A stretch of DNA of 64,000 bases from Bradyrhizobium iriomotense (GCF_018130765.1 NZ_JAFCJZ010000003.1:310001-374000), one strand, 5' to 3'. Counted from the stretch's first letter, positions 7,886-16,422 are shown. Made by a program: numbers and translations. The notes: generated by a model from the letters alone, not told the origin.

Positions 7886-8803
7886 CTAAGCGGCCCCGAC
7901 AACGGCGGGGTGCTCGTTCGATCGAGGGCGCCGCTTGCGCAGCTTCCGCCGGGCCCAGATCAAAAGCCCCGTCGACAGCAGCGTCAGAAGCGCGACCGAG
8001 GTGATGACATTGAGCGGCGAGGCGATCAGGGCCGACCAGTTTCCCTCGTGGATCAGGCGTGGCCAGTTGCGCGGCAGCGGCGTGACACCGCTCGAATTGA
8101 TGGTGTAGGCGCGCAGCTCTCCGTCCTCGTAGATCCGCGCCATCACGCGGCCGCCACGCGTGCCGACCGAGATCACGTGGGTGAGGTCGTGCTGGTCTGC
8201 GACCATGCGAACGGCGTCCGGCAGGGCAACGGGACGTCCACCACCGGCCGGAGCGGCTGCGTTCTGAAACGTCAGGCCGAACGCCATGCACAGGCCGGTC
8301 AGCGGGCTGAGCAGGATCAGCGGCAGCGCGAACCACGCGGTGCCCTTGTGCCATCCGGAGAGCGTGTTGCGCAGCCGCGGCAGCCCCATGAAGAGGCCGA
8401 GCACCATCAGCGCGACCATGGCGACGGTCGAGCTCGTCACCAGCCATCCCTGGCCGAGCAACCGTTCATGGTTGATGCGGGCCCACAGCAGGAGACCGGA
8501 GAGGCTGGAGCCTGTTGCGGCGGGCTCGCCGGTTGCGAGATCAATCGCCGGGGTGCCGGTGCCTTGCAGCGTCATCCGCTGGTTCTCGGCATTGATCGAG
8601 AGCCCGCGCGCCTTGCTCTCCGGATCATATCGCTTCACCAGCTCGACGACGCGCGCTGCGTCAATGGCAGGACCGCTGGTGCCACTGACTTGCACGAGCG
8701 GTTCGAACGAGAGGATCAGTCCGGTGGCAATGATCGCGAGCAGGGGCAGGGCAAAGACCAGCGTGATCCAGCGATGCAGTCTCAACAGCAGGGGCTTGCT
8801 CAT
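7886..8803 (-). CDS. PepSY-associated transmembrane protein
   Basis: About 305 residues from the ATG at 8803, which puts the first membrane segment (HRWITLVFALPLLAIIATGL) directly after a short basic N-terminus, as in PepSY_TM proteins. Further segments follow around residues 120-145, 160-190 and 255-280, with periplasmic PepSY-like stretches between, and a basic C-terminal tail. An upstream in-frame extension to 9031 lacks family similarity. Such proteins often accompany siderophore receptors and are thought to act in ferric-iron reduction or uptake. Here the iron link rests on family context and on the DUF2218 remnant next door. A dyad at 8853-8870 may be its operator. Confidence 0.8.
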   Translation of the reverse strand: MSKPLLLRLHRWITLVFALPLLAIIATGLILSFEPLVQVSGTSGPAIDAARVVELVKRYDPESKARGLSINAENQRMTLQGTGTPAIDLATGEPAATGSSLSGLLLWARINHERLLGQGWLVTSSTVAMVALMVLGLFMGLPRLRNTLSGWHKGTAWFALPLILLSPLTGLCMAFGLTFQNAAAPAGGGRPVALPDAVRMVADQHDLTHVISVGTRGGRVMARIYEDGELRAYTINSSGVTPLPRNWPRLIHEGNWSALIASPLNVITSVALLTLLSTGLLIWARRKLRKRRPRSNEHPAVVGAA

Positions 8804-8852
8804 GTTCGGTCTCCGACGATCCGCCGCTTTGGTCTCCCAATGCAGCGCCGAA

Positions 8853-8870
8853 GACAAATGACGCTTTGTC
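8853..8870. promoter_or_regulatory. Inverted repeat upstream of the PepSY gene
   Basis: GACAAA and TTTGTC are exact complements separated by TGACGC, centred about 58 bp upstream of the PepSY start codon. The position fits an operator. I cannot match it to a named regulator such as Irr, Fur or RirA. Confidence 0.35.
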
Positions 8871-8971
8871 CATGTTGTTGCGTTGATTTGCAGCAAACGG
8901 ATCGAGCGCGCAGCTTCACTGGCGAATGCTAATCGTTCGCAGGTTCGAGCGTCGCCAGCAGCTTGTGCAGC

Positions 8972-9100
8972 AACGCGGACGGCGAGAATGCCGACCTCCT
9001 CAAGCAGGTCGAGGGCATCGTCGAGCGGCATCTCGTCCGCTTCGCCTTCCGCGATCCGCCGGAGATCGTCTGGCGGTCCGCGGAGCAGGCGACGAATTAG
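8972..9100 (+). pseudogene. C-terminal remnant of a DUF2218 gene
   Basis: In this frame the DNA encodes about 42 residues ending at the TAG at 9098. They include ADLLKQVEGIVERHLVRFAF followed by RDPPEIVW, the characteristic end of DUF2218 proteins (normally about 90-100 residues). The N-terminal half is not recognisable in any frame, a stop lies about 45 bp upstream, and there is no start codon or ribosome-binding site. I read this as a decayed gene. DUF2218 genes often neighbour iron-uptake genes, consistent with the adjacent PepSY gene. Confidence 0.55.
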
Positions 9101-9103
9101 GGC

Positions 9104-9904
9104 CTACTCGCGTTTGGCCTTGCTCGCGCCGCGCAGGCCCGCCTGCTGCTGGATCGTGTCCAGCGCGCCTGACGACTGCTCCTCCGTCACGAAGCGGTTG
9201 AGCAGGGGAAGCGCGTCCTCGCGTCCTTTGGGGATCGCGATTGCCATGTGCTCCAGCCCCCAATTGCCGTCGAGGATTTTGGCGCCCGGCATCTGGTCGG
9301 ACATCTCGAACAGCGTCGGCTTGTTGGTGGCGTAGAGGTCGATCTCGCCACGGCCGAACATGGCGATGGCGACCTTGACGCTTTCGGCGGGGACGATGGT
9401 GGCGTTCTTGAATTTCGCCGGCAGCGTCCGCTCGGACGTCGAGCCCTTGGTGACGCCGATCTTCACGCCGGGCTTGTCGATATCCTCGACCTTGCTGATC
9501 GGCGAGTTTGCCGGGACGAGGAAGCCGAGCTCGATCGCCAGCACGGGCTGGCTGAAGCTGACCTCGTTCGCGCGCGCCGGCGTGGCGTTGGTCACGGTGA
9601 AATCGACCTGGCCGTCGTGGATCGCGGTGACGATGTCGGCGACGCGCTGAAACCTGACATAGTCGACGCCGACACCGAGCCGTTTTGCCAGCTCCCCGCC
9701 GAGATCGTAGGCGAGGCCGTGCGGCTTGCCGGTCGCATCATTCACCATCGAGGTCGGGCTGCCCGGATAGATGCCGACGCGCAAGGTCCCGCTCGGCGCC
9801 AGCAGCTTTGCTTCGCCGTCGCCGCGCGCGGGCGCGCCGAGCAGGCTGGTGACGGCAACCGCGAGCAGGGCGGTATGCGCAAGGCGTCCGAAACAGGTCT
9901 TCAT
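9104..9904 (-). CDS. ABC transporter substrate-binding protein, family 3
   Basis: A 266-residue periplasmic binding protein. An N-terminal signal peptide (hydrophobic AHTALLAVAVTSLLG, likely cleaved after ARG or nearby) precedes two type-II PBP lobes: GTLRVGIYPGSPT, then DFTVTNATPARANEVSFSQP and GVTKGSTSERTLP. This fold binds amino acids or small organic acids. It lies 10 bp after the Bug-type gene on the same strand, so the two are probably co-transcribed from the promoter facing the TetR gene. No permease or ATPase gene accompanies it, so it must use a distant transporter or act as a sensor. Confidence 0.85.
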   Translation of the reverse strand: MKTCFGRLAHTALLAVAVTSLLGAPARGDGEAKLLAPSGTLRVGIYPGSPTSMVNDATGKPHGLAYDLGGELAKRLGVGVDYVRFQRVADIVTAIHDGQVDFTVTNATPARANEVSFSQPVLAIELGFLVPANSPISKVEDIDKPGVKIGVTKGSTSERTLPAKFKNATIVPAESVKVAIAMFGRGEIDLYATNKPTLFEMSDQMPGAKILDGNWGLEHMAIAIPKGREDALPLLNRFVTEEQSSGALDTIQQQAGLRGASKAKRE

Positions 9905-9914
9905 CTGAAGAGCC

Positions 9915-10892
9915 CTATTGCGCGCGGATGTTGGCGGCCTTCAGCACGGGCTCCCATTTGGTCGCCTCGGCGCGCATGTAGGCGTCAAAATCCTTGGCGG
10001 AGGAGCCGACGGGAGCGGCGCCGATCTTGCCGAGCGTCGACAGCACGCTGAGGTCTTGCAGCGCGGCCTTGAGGTCGGTCTCGAGCTTCGCGACGATCTC
10101 CGGCGGCATCTTTGCCGGACCCAGCACGCCCCACCAGACCGAGACGTCGTAGCCGGGGACGCCAGCCTCGGCGATGGTCGGAACATCCGGCAGCGCCTTG
10201 GAGCGTTCGGTCGAGGTCACCGCGAGCGCGCGCACCGGGCCGCCTTCGAGCTGGCCGATCGCTTCCGCAAGCGGATTGATGCTGAGCGGGATCTCGCCGG
10301 CGATCACGGCCGTCAGCGCCGGCGCGCCGCCCTTGTAGGGGATGGCGACGATCTTGGTGCCGGACATGTGTTTGAGCAGCTCGCCGGCGAGATGCGCCGA
10401 GGTGCCGTTGCCGGACATGCCATAGGAGAGCTTGTCCGGATCCTTCTTCGCGGCGGCGAGGAGGTCGCCGAGCGTCTTGTAGGGGCTGTCCTTCGCGACC
10501 ACGATCGCGAGCGGGGAGGAGGCGACTTCGGTGATCGCGGTAAAGTCCTTGAACGTGTCGTAGGGCACGCTGGGATAGATGAACTGGTTGAGCGGATGGC
10601 CGCTCGCGACCAGGATCAGCGTGTAGCCGTCGGGCGCAGCCTGCGCCAGCGTCTGCGACGCCACGATGCCGCCGGCGCCGGGACGGTTGTCGATCACCGG
10701 CTGCTGGCCCCAGGTTTTTGCGAGTGCCTGTCCCAGCGTGCGGGCGAGGACGTCGACCGCACCGCCGGCCGCATAGGGCACGAGGATGTGGACCGGCTTG
10801 CTTGGATAATTGTCGGCCCGCGCGGCGCTGCCGGCCAGCAGCAGGCCGGCGCCCAGCATCAAGCCGGTGATCTTCTTGTTCAAACCCAGCAT
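9915..10892 (-). CDS. Bug/TctC-family tripartite tricarboxylate transporter receptor
   Basis: 325 residues from ATG 10892, preceded by AAGGAG at good spacing. A signal peptide (ITGLMLGAGLLLAGSAARA) is followed by the Bug hallmarks: YPSKPVHILVPYAAGG, VIDNRPGAGG, then LSYGMSGNGTSAHLAGE. Bug proteins bind carboxylates in the periplasm and feed a TctAB membrane pair. No tctAB is present here, as is common for the many orphan Bug genes. The gene is divergent from the TetR gene, and the operator at 10985-11002 lies between them. Together with the downstream pyrone-dicarboxylate genes, a polycarboxylate ligand is a fair guess. Confidence 0.9.
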   Translation of the reverse strand: MLGLNKKITGLMLGAGLLLAGSAARADNYPSKPVHILVPYAAGGAVDVLARTLGQALAKTWGQQPVIDNRPGAGGIVASQTLAQAAPDGYTLILVASGHPLNQFIYPSVPYDTFKDFTAITEVASSPLAIVVAKDSPYKTLGDLLAAAKKDPDKLSYGMSGNGTSAHLAGELLKHMSGTKIVAIPYKGGAPALTAVIAGEIPLSINPLAEAIGQLEGGPVRALAVTSTERSKALPDVPTIAEAGVPGYDVSVWWGVLGPAKMPPEIVAKLETDLKAALQDLSVLSTLGKIGAAPVGSSAKDFDAYMRAEATKWEPVLKAANIRAQ

Positions 10893-10984
10893 TCCCAGCA
10901 CTCCTTGAGGGCGTTTGCGCGCGGAGGGCGGTCTCGAAGCCGCTCCGGACGTTGCCCATGGTTTTTGTTGACGAGACCTGATCT

Positions 10985-11002
10985 TTTGTACGATAGTACA
11001 AA
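10985..11002. promoter_or_regulatory. Perfect TetR-type operator TTTGTAC-GATA-GTACAAA
   Basis: Seven-base arms are exact complements around a four-base centre. The site ends 4 bp before the TetR start codon and lies about 93 bp upstream of the Bug-type gene. A plausible TTGACG at 10968-10973 and GATAGT at 10992-10997 suggest the dyad covers the -10 of the rightward promoter. This is the classic arrangement for autorepression and co-control of both arms. Confidence 0.65.
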
Positions 11003-11006
11003 TCAC

Positions 11007-11717
11007 ATGGTACGCAAGCCCACCAGCAAGGAAACGGCCCGCAAGCCGAACATGCGCGAGGCGATCCTCGCCGCGGCCGAAGAGCTGTTCGCCACCAACG
11101 GCTTCAATGCCGTCTCGGTGCGCGACATCGCGCAGGCCGCCGGGGCCAACCCCGGCAGCGTCACCTATCATTTCAAGACCAAGGACGGCCTGCTGCTGGA
11201 GATCTACCGGCGGCATTGCGGGCCGATGAATTTGCGCCGCTCCGAGCTGCTGGCCGCCGCCAAACGCGTGCGCGACCTGCAGGACCGGCTGGAGGCGATC
11301 GTGCGCGCCTATGTGGTGCCTGCCTTCACCTCGGGCAGCGATCTTGCCGGCGGCGGCGCGCGCTTCACGCGCCTGCGCGCGGTGATGTCGGCTGAGGGCA
11401 ACGAAGTTGCGCGAAAAATCATCGCGCAGACCTTCGACGACACCAGCCACGCCTTCATCGACGCGATCCACGAGAGCCTGCCCCACATTCCGCGCACCGA
11501 CATCGTCTGGCGGAGCCATTTCCTGCTCGGCGCGCTCTATTACTCGCTGGTGACGCCGGACCGTGTCTCGCGCCTGTCGCGTGGCGAAGCCGACGGCAGC
11601 GATGCCGCGGGCGCGATCGAGCAATTGGTGCAGGCCACCGTCGCCGCGTTCCAGGCGCCGGCGCTGGATCAGGCCGCGCCTGCACGGCGGCGAGCGGTCG
11701 TCAGCAGCAAGACTTGA
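11007..11717 (+). CDS. TetR family transcriptional regulator
   Basis: 236 residues starting at ATG 11007; the open frame extends upstream but without family similarity. The N-terminal HTH domain reads REAILAAAEELFATNGFNAV, then SVRDIAQAAGANPGSVTYHF and a KDGL turn, all standard for TetR. The C-terminal ligand domain resembles TetR proteins with a PF17939-like C-terminus. It is the first gene of a rightward run that includes the LigI-type, symporter, GalB and GalC genes, and it faces the Bug-type gene over a perfect dyad. It probably senses a pathway acid. Confidence 0.9.
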   Translation: MVRKPTSKETARKPNMREAILAAAEELFATNGFNAVSVRDIAQAAGANPGSVTYHFKTKDGLLLEIYRRHCGPMNLRRSELLAAAKRVRDLQDRLEAIVRAYVVPAFTSGSDLAGGGARFTRLRAVMSAEGNEVARKIIAQTFDDTSHAFIDAIHESLPHIPRTDIVWRSHFLLGALYYSLVTPDRVSRLSRGEADGSDAAGAIEQLVQATVAAFQAPALDQAAPARRRAVVSSKT

Positions 11718-11791
11718 AAGAAACCGCCGGGCGGAGGCGCGTAACAGCGCTTTCGCTCGCAAGCGGGCCATGTGACAGGGTGTTTTGGGAA

Positions 11792-12751
11792 ATGAACAGG
11801 CGGGAGTGCTTGCATCTCTTGACCGGATTGGCCGGTGCCGCGCTTGCCGGTGAAGCGCGCGCGCAAAGCGCGGAACCGAAGGCGATCCCGACGATCACGC
11901 CACCGGACCCCAATCCCAAGACGCCGTCTTTCAAGCTGCCGGCGAAATCCTGCGATACGCATACGCATATCTTCGGTCCCGCGGCCCGTTACCCTTTTGC
12001 CGAGAAGCGGCCCTACAACACCGCCGATGCGCCGCTGGAGACGTTCCGCAGTATGCACGAGAAGATCGGCGTCGAGCGCTGCGTGATCGTCAATGCCACA
12101 GTGCACGGCACGGACAACCGGGTCGTCACCGACGCCATCGCCCAGAGCGAGGGCGCCTACAAGGGCATCGCCAACGTCAGCGACGAGATGACCGAGAAGG
12201 AGCTTGCGGCGCTCGACAAGGGCGGCATCTGCGGTTGCCGCTTCGCCTTCCTCAAGCGCCTCGGCGGCGTCGGCGACATGACCAAGTTCCAGCGCATCGT
12301 GCATCGCGTCGCCGAACTCGGCTGGCACATCGACGTCTATTTCGATCCGGGCACGATTGCCGAATTCGCGCCCATCCTCACCGCGCTGCCGGCGCCTTAC
12401 GTGATCGATCACATGGGGACGGTGCAGGCCGGGAAGGGGTTAGATGATCCCGGCTTCACCGCGCTGCTCGATCTCCAGAAGAAGGACGAGAAGTGCTGGG
12501 TCAAGATCACGGGCCTGGAGCGCGCTTCCGCGACCGGCAAGCCGTTCCATGACGCCGTGCCGTTCGCGAAGGCGCTGATCGACAATGCGCCCGATCGCGT
12601 GCTCTGGGGCACCGACTGGCCGCATCCGAACGTCAAGGTCATGCCGAATGACGGCGAGATCGTCGACCTCATTCCTCTCTTCGCGCCCGACGCCAAGGTC
12701 CAGCACAAGCTGCTGGTCGACAATCCGGCACGCCTGTTCAAGTTCAGCTGA
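11792..12751 (+). CDS. LigI-type amidohydrolase (2-pyrone-4,6-dicarboxylate lactonase-like), secreted paralog
   Basis: 319 residues. An N-terminal leader begins MNRRECLHLLTGLAGAALAG and ends ARA, which looks like a twin-arginine or Sec export signal, unusual for this family. The mature part is a TIM-barrel amidohydrolase: the metal motif THTHIFGP, then VIDHMGT and WGTDWPHPNVKVMPNDGEI, with LLVDNPARL at the end, all as in LigI (PDC hydrolase). LigI opens the PDC lactone to 4-oxalomesaconate. It overlaps the next gene by one base (TGATG) and is clearly paralogous to it. The extra leader suggests periplasmic hydrolysis before uptake; if it is only a poorly chosen start, the enzyme would be cytoplasmic. 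Confidence 0.8.
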   Translation: MNRRECLHLLTGLAGAALAGEARAQSAEPKAIPTITPPDPNPKTPSFKLPAKSCDTHTHIFGPAARYPFAEKRPYNTADAPLETFRSMHEKIGVERCVIVNATVHGTDNRVVTDAIAQSEGAYKGIANVSDEMTEKELAALDKGGICGCRFAFLKRLGGVGDMTKFQRIVHRVAELGWHIDVYFDPGTIAEFAPILTALPAPYVIDHMGTVQAGKGLDDPGFTALLDLQKKDEKCWVKITGLERASATGKPFHDAVPFAKALIDNAPDRVLWGTDWPHPNVKVMPNDGEIVDLIPLFAPDAKVQHKLLVDNPARLFKFS

Positions 12752-13635
12752 TGACAATGATGTACACACCGACCATTCCGCCGCCCGATCCAAACACGCG
12801 CACGCCGAAGTTCAAGCTTCCAAGACTGGCCTGCGATGCGCATTGCCACATCTTCGGGCCCGGTTCGAAATATCCTTACGCGCCGGACCGTTCCTACACG
12901 CCGCCGGACGCGCCGCTAGAGGATTTCAGGGCGCTGCACGCCAAGCTCGGCGTGGAGCGCGCGGTCATCGTCAATGCCAGCGTGCACGGCACCGACAACA
13001 CGGTGGCGCTCGATGCGATCGCAGAGAGCAATGGTGCCTATCGTGCGGTCGCCAATATCGACGACAGCATCACCGAGCGCGAGCTCCGCGTGCTGCACGA
13101 GGGCGGCTTCCGCGGCTGCCGCTTCAACTTCGTCCGCCATCTCGGCGGCGTGCCCGACAAGGGTGTGTTCGACCGCATCGTCGCGATGGTCACGCCGCTC
13201 GGCTGGCACATCGACCTGCATTTCGATGCGATCGACCTGCCCGAATATGCCGACATGCTGACTAGGCTGCCGCTGAGCTACACCATCGACCATATGGGCC
13301 GAGTGAAAGCCTCCGAGGGGCTCGACCAGCTCCCGTTCAAGATCCTGATCGAGCTGATGCAGCGCGACCAGAAGTGCTGGGTGAAGATCTGCGGTTCCGA
13401 GCGCGTCTCCTCGGCCGGTCCGCCATTCACGGACGCGGTGCCGTTCGCGCGCAAGATCGTCGAGACCGCGCCCGACCGCGTCATCTGGGGCACCGACTGG
13501 CCGCATCCCAACGTCAAGGTGATGCCGAATGACGGCGACCTCGTCGATCTGATCCCGTTGTTCGCGCCGGAACTGGAGTTCCAGCAGAAGATCCTCGTCG
13601 ACAATCCCGCGCGCCTGTTCGGGTTCGACCGATGA
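12751..13635 (+). CDS. LigI-type amidohydrolase (2-pyrone-4,6-dicarboxylate lactonase-like), cytoplasmic paralog
   Basis: 294 residues with no signal peptide. It starts with PPPDPNTRTPKFKLP and DAHCHIFGPG, and continues with VIVNASVHGTDN, GCRFNFVRHLGG, TIDHMGR and WGTDWPHPN, matching LigI family members from start to end. The upstream paralog has the same blocks in the same order, so the pair arose by tandem duplication. It is coupled to the lactonase before it (TGATG) and the symporter after it (ATGA at 13632). Predicted reaction: 2-pyrone-4,6-dicarboxylate plus water to 4-oxalomesaconate. Other lactones or sulfomuconolactone-like substrates remain possible. Confidence 0.85.
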   Translation: MTMMYTPTIPPPDPNTRTPKFKLPRLACDAHCHIFGPGSKYPYAPDRSYTPPDAPLEDFRALHAKLGVERAVIVNASVHGTDNTVALDAIAESNGAYRAVANIDDSITERELRVLHEGGFRGCRFNFVRHLGGVPDKGVFDRIVAMVTPLGWHIDLHFDAIDLPEYADMLTRLPLSYTIDHMGRVKASEGLDQLPFKILIELMQRDQKCWVKICGSERVSSAGPPFTDAVPFARKIVETAPDRVIWGTDWPHPNVKVMPNDGDLVDLIPLFAPELEFQQKILVDNPARLFGFDR

Positions 13636-14933
13636 CGGCAATCGCGATCGACAAGCCGCGCGGCCGCGCCTGGTGGAAGGAGCTCTGGATCCAGGTGCTC
13701 ATCGCCATGGCGGCCGGCATCGCGCTTGGGATCGTCAGCCCCGAGGCCGGCGCCAAGATGCAGCCGCTCGGGGACGCCTTCATCAAGGCGATCCGGATGC
13801 TGATCGCGCCGATCATCTTCTGCACCGTCGTGCATGGGATCGCCCACATGGCCGACATGGCGCGGGTGGGGCGCGTCGCGGTCAAGGCGATCATCTATTT
13901 CGAGATCATGACCACGATCGCGCTGATCATCGGTCTCGCCGCGGTGAACCTGCTCCGGCCCGGCGTCGGCATGAACATCGATCCCGCCAGCATCAATGCC
14001 AGCGCCATCGAGCCTTATGTCAAGCAGACCGGCGCCATCGGCTTCGTGCCGTTTCTCTTGAACATCGTGCCGGCCACGTTCGTCGGTGCTTTTGCGGAAG
14101 GAAACATCCTCCAGGTGCTGTTCATCTCGGTGCTGTGCGGCTTCGCGCTCGTGCAGCTCGGCGAGAGAGCCGCGCCGCTGGTCCATCTGATCGACATCGC
14201 CGCCAAGATGGTGTTCGCGGTCGTGGGCTTCGTGATGTGGGCGGCGCCGATCGGCGCGTTCGGTGCGATTGCGTTCACGGTCGGCAAATTTGGCGTCGGT
14301 TCGCTGGCTTCGCTCGGCAAGCTTCTCGGCGGCTTCTATCTGACCTGCTTGGTCTTCATTGCTATTGCGCTCGGTCCAGTCGCGCGGCTGTGCGGCTTCT
14401 CTCTGCTCAAGCTGATCCGCTACATCTGGGAAGAGCTGCTGATCTGCATCGCCACGACGTCATCCGAGACCGTGCTGCCGCGGATGCTGACCAAGCTGGA
14501 GAAGGCCGGCTGCGAGAAGAGCGTGGTCGGGCTGGTGATCCCGACCGGCTATTCCTTCAATCTCGACGGCACCTGCCTCTACCTTGCCGCGGCCTCGGTG
14601 TTCCTGGCGCAGGCGACCAATACGCCATTCGGTCTCGCCGAGCAGATCGAATTGCTGCTGATCCTGCTCGTGACCTCCAAGGGCGCGGCGGGGATCGCGG
14701 GCGCCGCCTTCGTCGTGCTGGCGGCGACGCTGTCGGCGACCGGCACCATCCCGGTGACCAGCGTTGCGCTGGTGCTCGGCATCCACCGCCTGATGTCGCA
14801 GGGGCTGACCCCGACCAACCTGATCGGGAACGCGGTTGCGACCATCGCGATTGCCAAATGGGAAGGCGCGCTCGACGGCGAGCGATTGCGCCGCGTGCTC
14901 GACGGCGAGGAACCGGTGGTCGCTGCTGCCTGA
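13632..14933 (+). CDS. Dicarboxylate/amino acid:cation symporter (DAACS, DctA-like) with altered substrate site
   Basis: A 433-residue membrane transporter with the DAACS pattern: RMLIAPIIFCTVVHGI in TM2, the serine motif TTSSETVLPRM of hairpin 1, the GYSFNLDGT unwound segment and GNAVATIAIAKWEG in TM8. DctA proteins have SEARALTN or SECRALTN in TM8, where Arg holds a substrate carboxylate. Here residues 389-396 read SQGLTPTN, so that Arg is Leu392. The substrate is therefore probably not succinate, fumarate or malate. Translation is coupled to the LigI-type gene, so uptake of a pyrone or polycarboxylate for the same pathway is the natural guess. Confidence 0.88.
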   Translation: MTAIAIDKPRGRAWWKELWIQVLIAMAAGIALGIVSPEAGAKMQPLGDAFIKAIRMLIAPIIFCTVVHGIAHMADMARVGRVAVKAIIYFEIMTTIALIIGLAAVNLLRPGVGMNIDPASINASAIEPYVKQTGAIGFVPFLLNIVPATFVGAFAEGNILQVLFISVLCGFALVQLGERAAPLVHLIDIAAKMVFAVVGFVMWAAPIGAFGAIAFTVGKFGVGSLASLGKLLGGFYLTCLVFIAIALGPVARLCGFSLLKLIRYIWEELLICIATTSSETVLPRMLTKLEKAGCEKSVVGLVIPTGYSFNLDGTCLYLAAASVFLAQATNTPFGLAEQIELLLILLVTSKGAAGIAGAAFVVLAATLSATGTIPVTSVALVLGIHRLMSQGLTPTNLIGNAVATIAIAKWEGALDGERLRRVLDGEEPVVAAA

Positions 14934-15001
14934 ACGAACTTGCTTCCTGCATGAGGCAGGCGGCCTATGATGCTTACGAACGAAAGAGGGGAGTTTGTCC
15001 C

Positions 15002-15715
15002 ATGAAAACAGGTCTCGTCGTCACCGCCCATCCGGGCGATTTCGTCTGGCGCGCCGGCGGCGCTATCGCGCTGCATGCGAAGAAGGGCTATCGCATGAAG
15101 ATCGTCTGCATGTCCTTCGGCGAGCGCGGTGAGAGCCAGTTCGCGTGGAAGGAAAAGGGCGCGACGCTAGAGTCGGTCAAGGCCGGCCGCAAGGACGAGG
15201 CGGAGCGGGCGGCCAAGCTGCTCGGTGCCGAGATCGAGTTCTTCGACTGCGGCGACTATCCGCTAAAACTCACCGAAGCGCATTTCGACCGCATGGTCGA
15301 CATCTACCGCGAGCTCAATCCGAGCTTCGTGCTGACGCACGCGCTGGAAGACCCCTATAATTTCGACCATCCGAACGCGGCGCATTTCGCGCAGGAGACG
15401 CGCGTGGTCGCACAGGCGATGGGCCATAAGCCCGGAGCGCAGTACAAATATTCGGCGCCGCCGGTGTTCCTGTTCGAGCCGCACCAGCCCGAGCAGTGCA
15501 ATTACAAGCCGGACACGATTCTCAAGATCGACGAGGTCTGGAAGGAGAAATACGAGGCGTTCCAGATCCTCGCCGCGCAGAAGCACCTCTGGGGCTATTA
15601 CGAGCGCGTCGCGCTCAACCGCGGCATCCAGGGCAGCCGCAACACCGGCGTGCCCATGACCTATGGCGAGGCCTATCAGCGCCTGTTCCCGACGGTTGCG
15701 GAGGAATTGGCATGA
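15002..15715 (+). CDS. galB: 4-oxalomesaconate hydratase, GalB type (PIG-L family)
   Basis: 237 residues of the PIG-L/LmbE zinc fold. The N-terminal metal motif is [12 protein letters not shown] (His10, Asp13), then [14 protein letters not shown] and the second metal-site region DHPNAAHF. These blocks match Pseudomonas putida GalB, which hydrates 4-oxalomesaconate to 4-carboxy-4-hydroxy-2-oxoadipate in gallate catabolism. It overlaps the aldolase gene by 4 bp (ATGA), the next enzyme in the pathway, which strengthens the call. Sphingomonads use the unrelated LigJ for this step. Confidence 0.87.
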   Translation: MKTGLVVTAHPGDFVWRAGGAIALHAKKGYRMKIVCMSFGERGESQFAWKEKGATLESVKAGRKDEAERAAKLLGAEIEFFDCGDYPLKLTEAHFDRMVDIYRELNPSFVLTHALEDPYNFDHPNAAHFAQETRVVAQAMGHKPGAQYKYSAPPVFLFEPHQPEQCNYKPDTILKIDEVWKEKYEAFQILAAQKHLWGYYERVALNRGIQGSRNTGVPMTYGEAYQRLFPTVAEELA

Positions 15716-16395
15716 AGCCCGTCGTCGTCCGGAACATCAAGCGAGCCGATCCCGCCGCCATGGCGGAGTACGGCGTCTCCACCGTGCATGAGGCCTATGG
15801 CCGCCTCGGCCTGATGAAGCCTTATCTGCGTCCCGTCTGGGCCGGGGCGTCGATTGCCGGCCCCGCCGTCACCGTGCTGGCGCAGCCAGGCGACAACTGG
15901 ATGATCCATGTCGCCGTCGAGCAGTGCAAGAAGGGCGACATCCTCGTCGTCGGCTGCACCACCGACAATACCGACGGCATGTTCGGCGAGCTGCTGGCAA
16001 CCTCGCTGCAGGCGCGCGGCGTGCAGGGGCTGATCATCGATGCCGGCTGCCGCGACGTCAAAGCGCTGCACGAGATGAACTTCCCGGTGTGGTCGCGCGC
16101 GGTTTCGGCCAAGGGGACGGTCAAGGCGACGCTCGGCTCGGTCAACGTTCCCGTGGTCTGTGCCGGCGTGAACGTCGATCCCGGCGACATCATCGTGGCC
16201 GATGACGACGGCGTCGTGGTGGTGCCGAAGCGTTATGCGGCCGAGGTCGCCGAGAAGGCGAAGAAGCGCAACGCGGACGAAGGCGGCAAGCGCAAGCGGC
16301 TCGCCTCGGGCGAGCTCGGCCTCGACATGTACAGCATGCGCGAGGCGCTGGCGAAGGCCGGCCTCGTCTATGTCGACAATCCCGAGGACGTCTGA
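15712..16395 (+). CDS. galC: 4-carboxy-4-hydroxy-2-oxoadipate aldolase/oxaloacetate decarboxylase (LigK/GalC, RraA fold)
   Basis: 227 residues of the RraA-like class II aldolase family. Key blocks are [29 protein letters not shown] and GCRD (112-115), which supplies the substrate Arg114 and the metal-linked Asp115; Glu93 sits in the GELL motif. LigK/GalC cleaves 4-carboxy-4-hydroxy-2-oxoadipate to pyruvate and oxaloacetate and also decarboxylates oxaloacetate. Coupling to galB (ATGA) separates it from RNase E regulator RraA homologs. Two members of this fold can act on 4-hydroxy-4-methyl-2-oxoglutarate as well. Confidence 0.9.
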   Translation: MKPVVVRNIKRADPAAMAEYGVSTVHEAYGRLGLMKPYLRPVWAGASIAGPAVTVLAQPGDNWMIHVAVEQCKKGDILVVGCTTDNTDGMFGELLATSLQARGVQGLIIDAGCRDVKALHEMNFPVWSRAVSAKGTVKATLGSVNVPVVCAGVNVDPGDIIVADDDGVVVVPKRYAAEVAEKAKKRNADEGGKRKRLASGELGLDMYSMREALAKAGLVYVDNPEDV

Positions 16396-16422
16396 GCGGA
16401 ATTAGAAAAGCGGAGCGGGCGG

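Noticed and set aside
8916..8945. GCGAA-N9-TTCGC arms near 8920 as an Irr/Fur-type iron box
   Set aside because: The five-base arms with a nine-base spacer do not match the known iron-box forms and can arise by chance.
9918..11717. A 599-codon plus-strand frame ending in the TetR gene
   Set aside because: Codons before 11007 are antisense to the Bug-type gene. The TetR domain and operator define the start at 11007.
13673..15715. A 680-codon plus-strand frame running through the symporter and galB genes
   Set aside because: Only the part from 15002 is real (GalB). The upstream part is the symporter gene read in the wrong frame, and the symporter's own motifs lie in its true frame.
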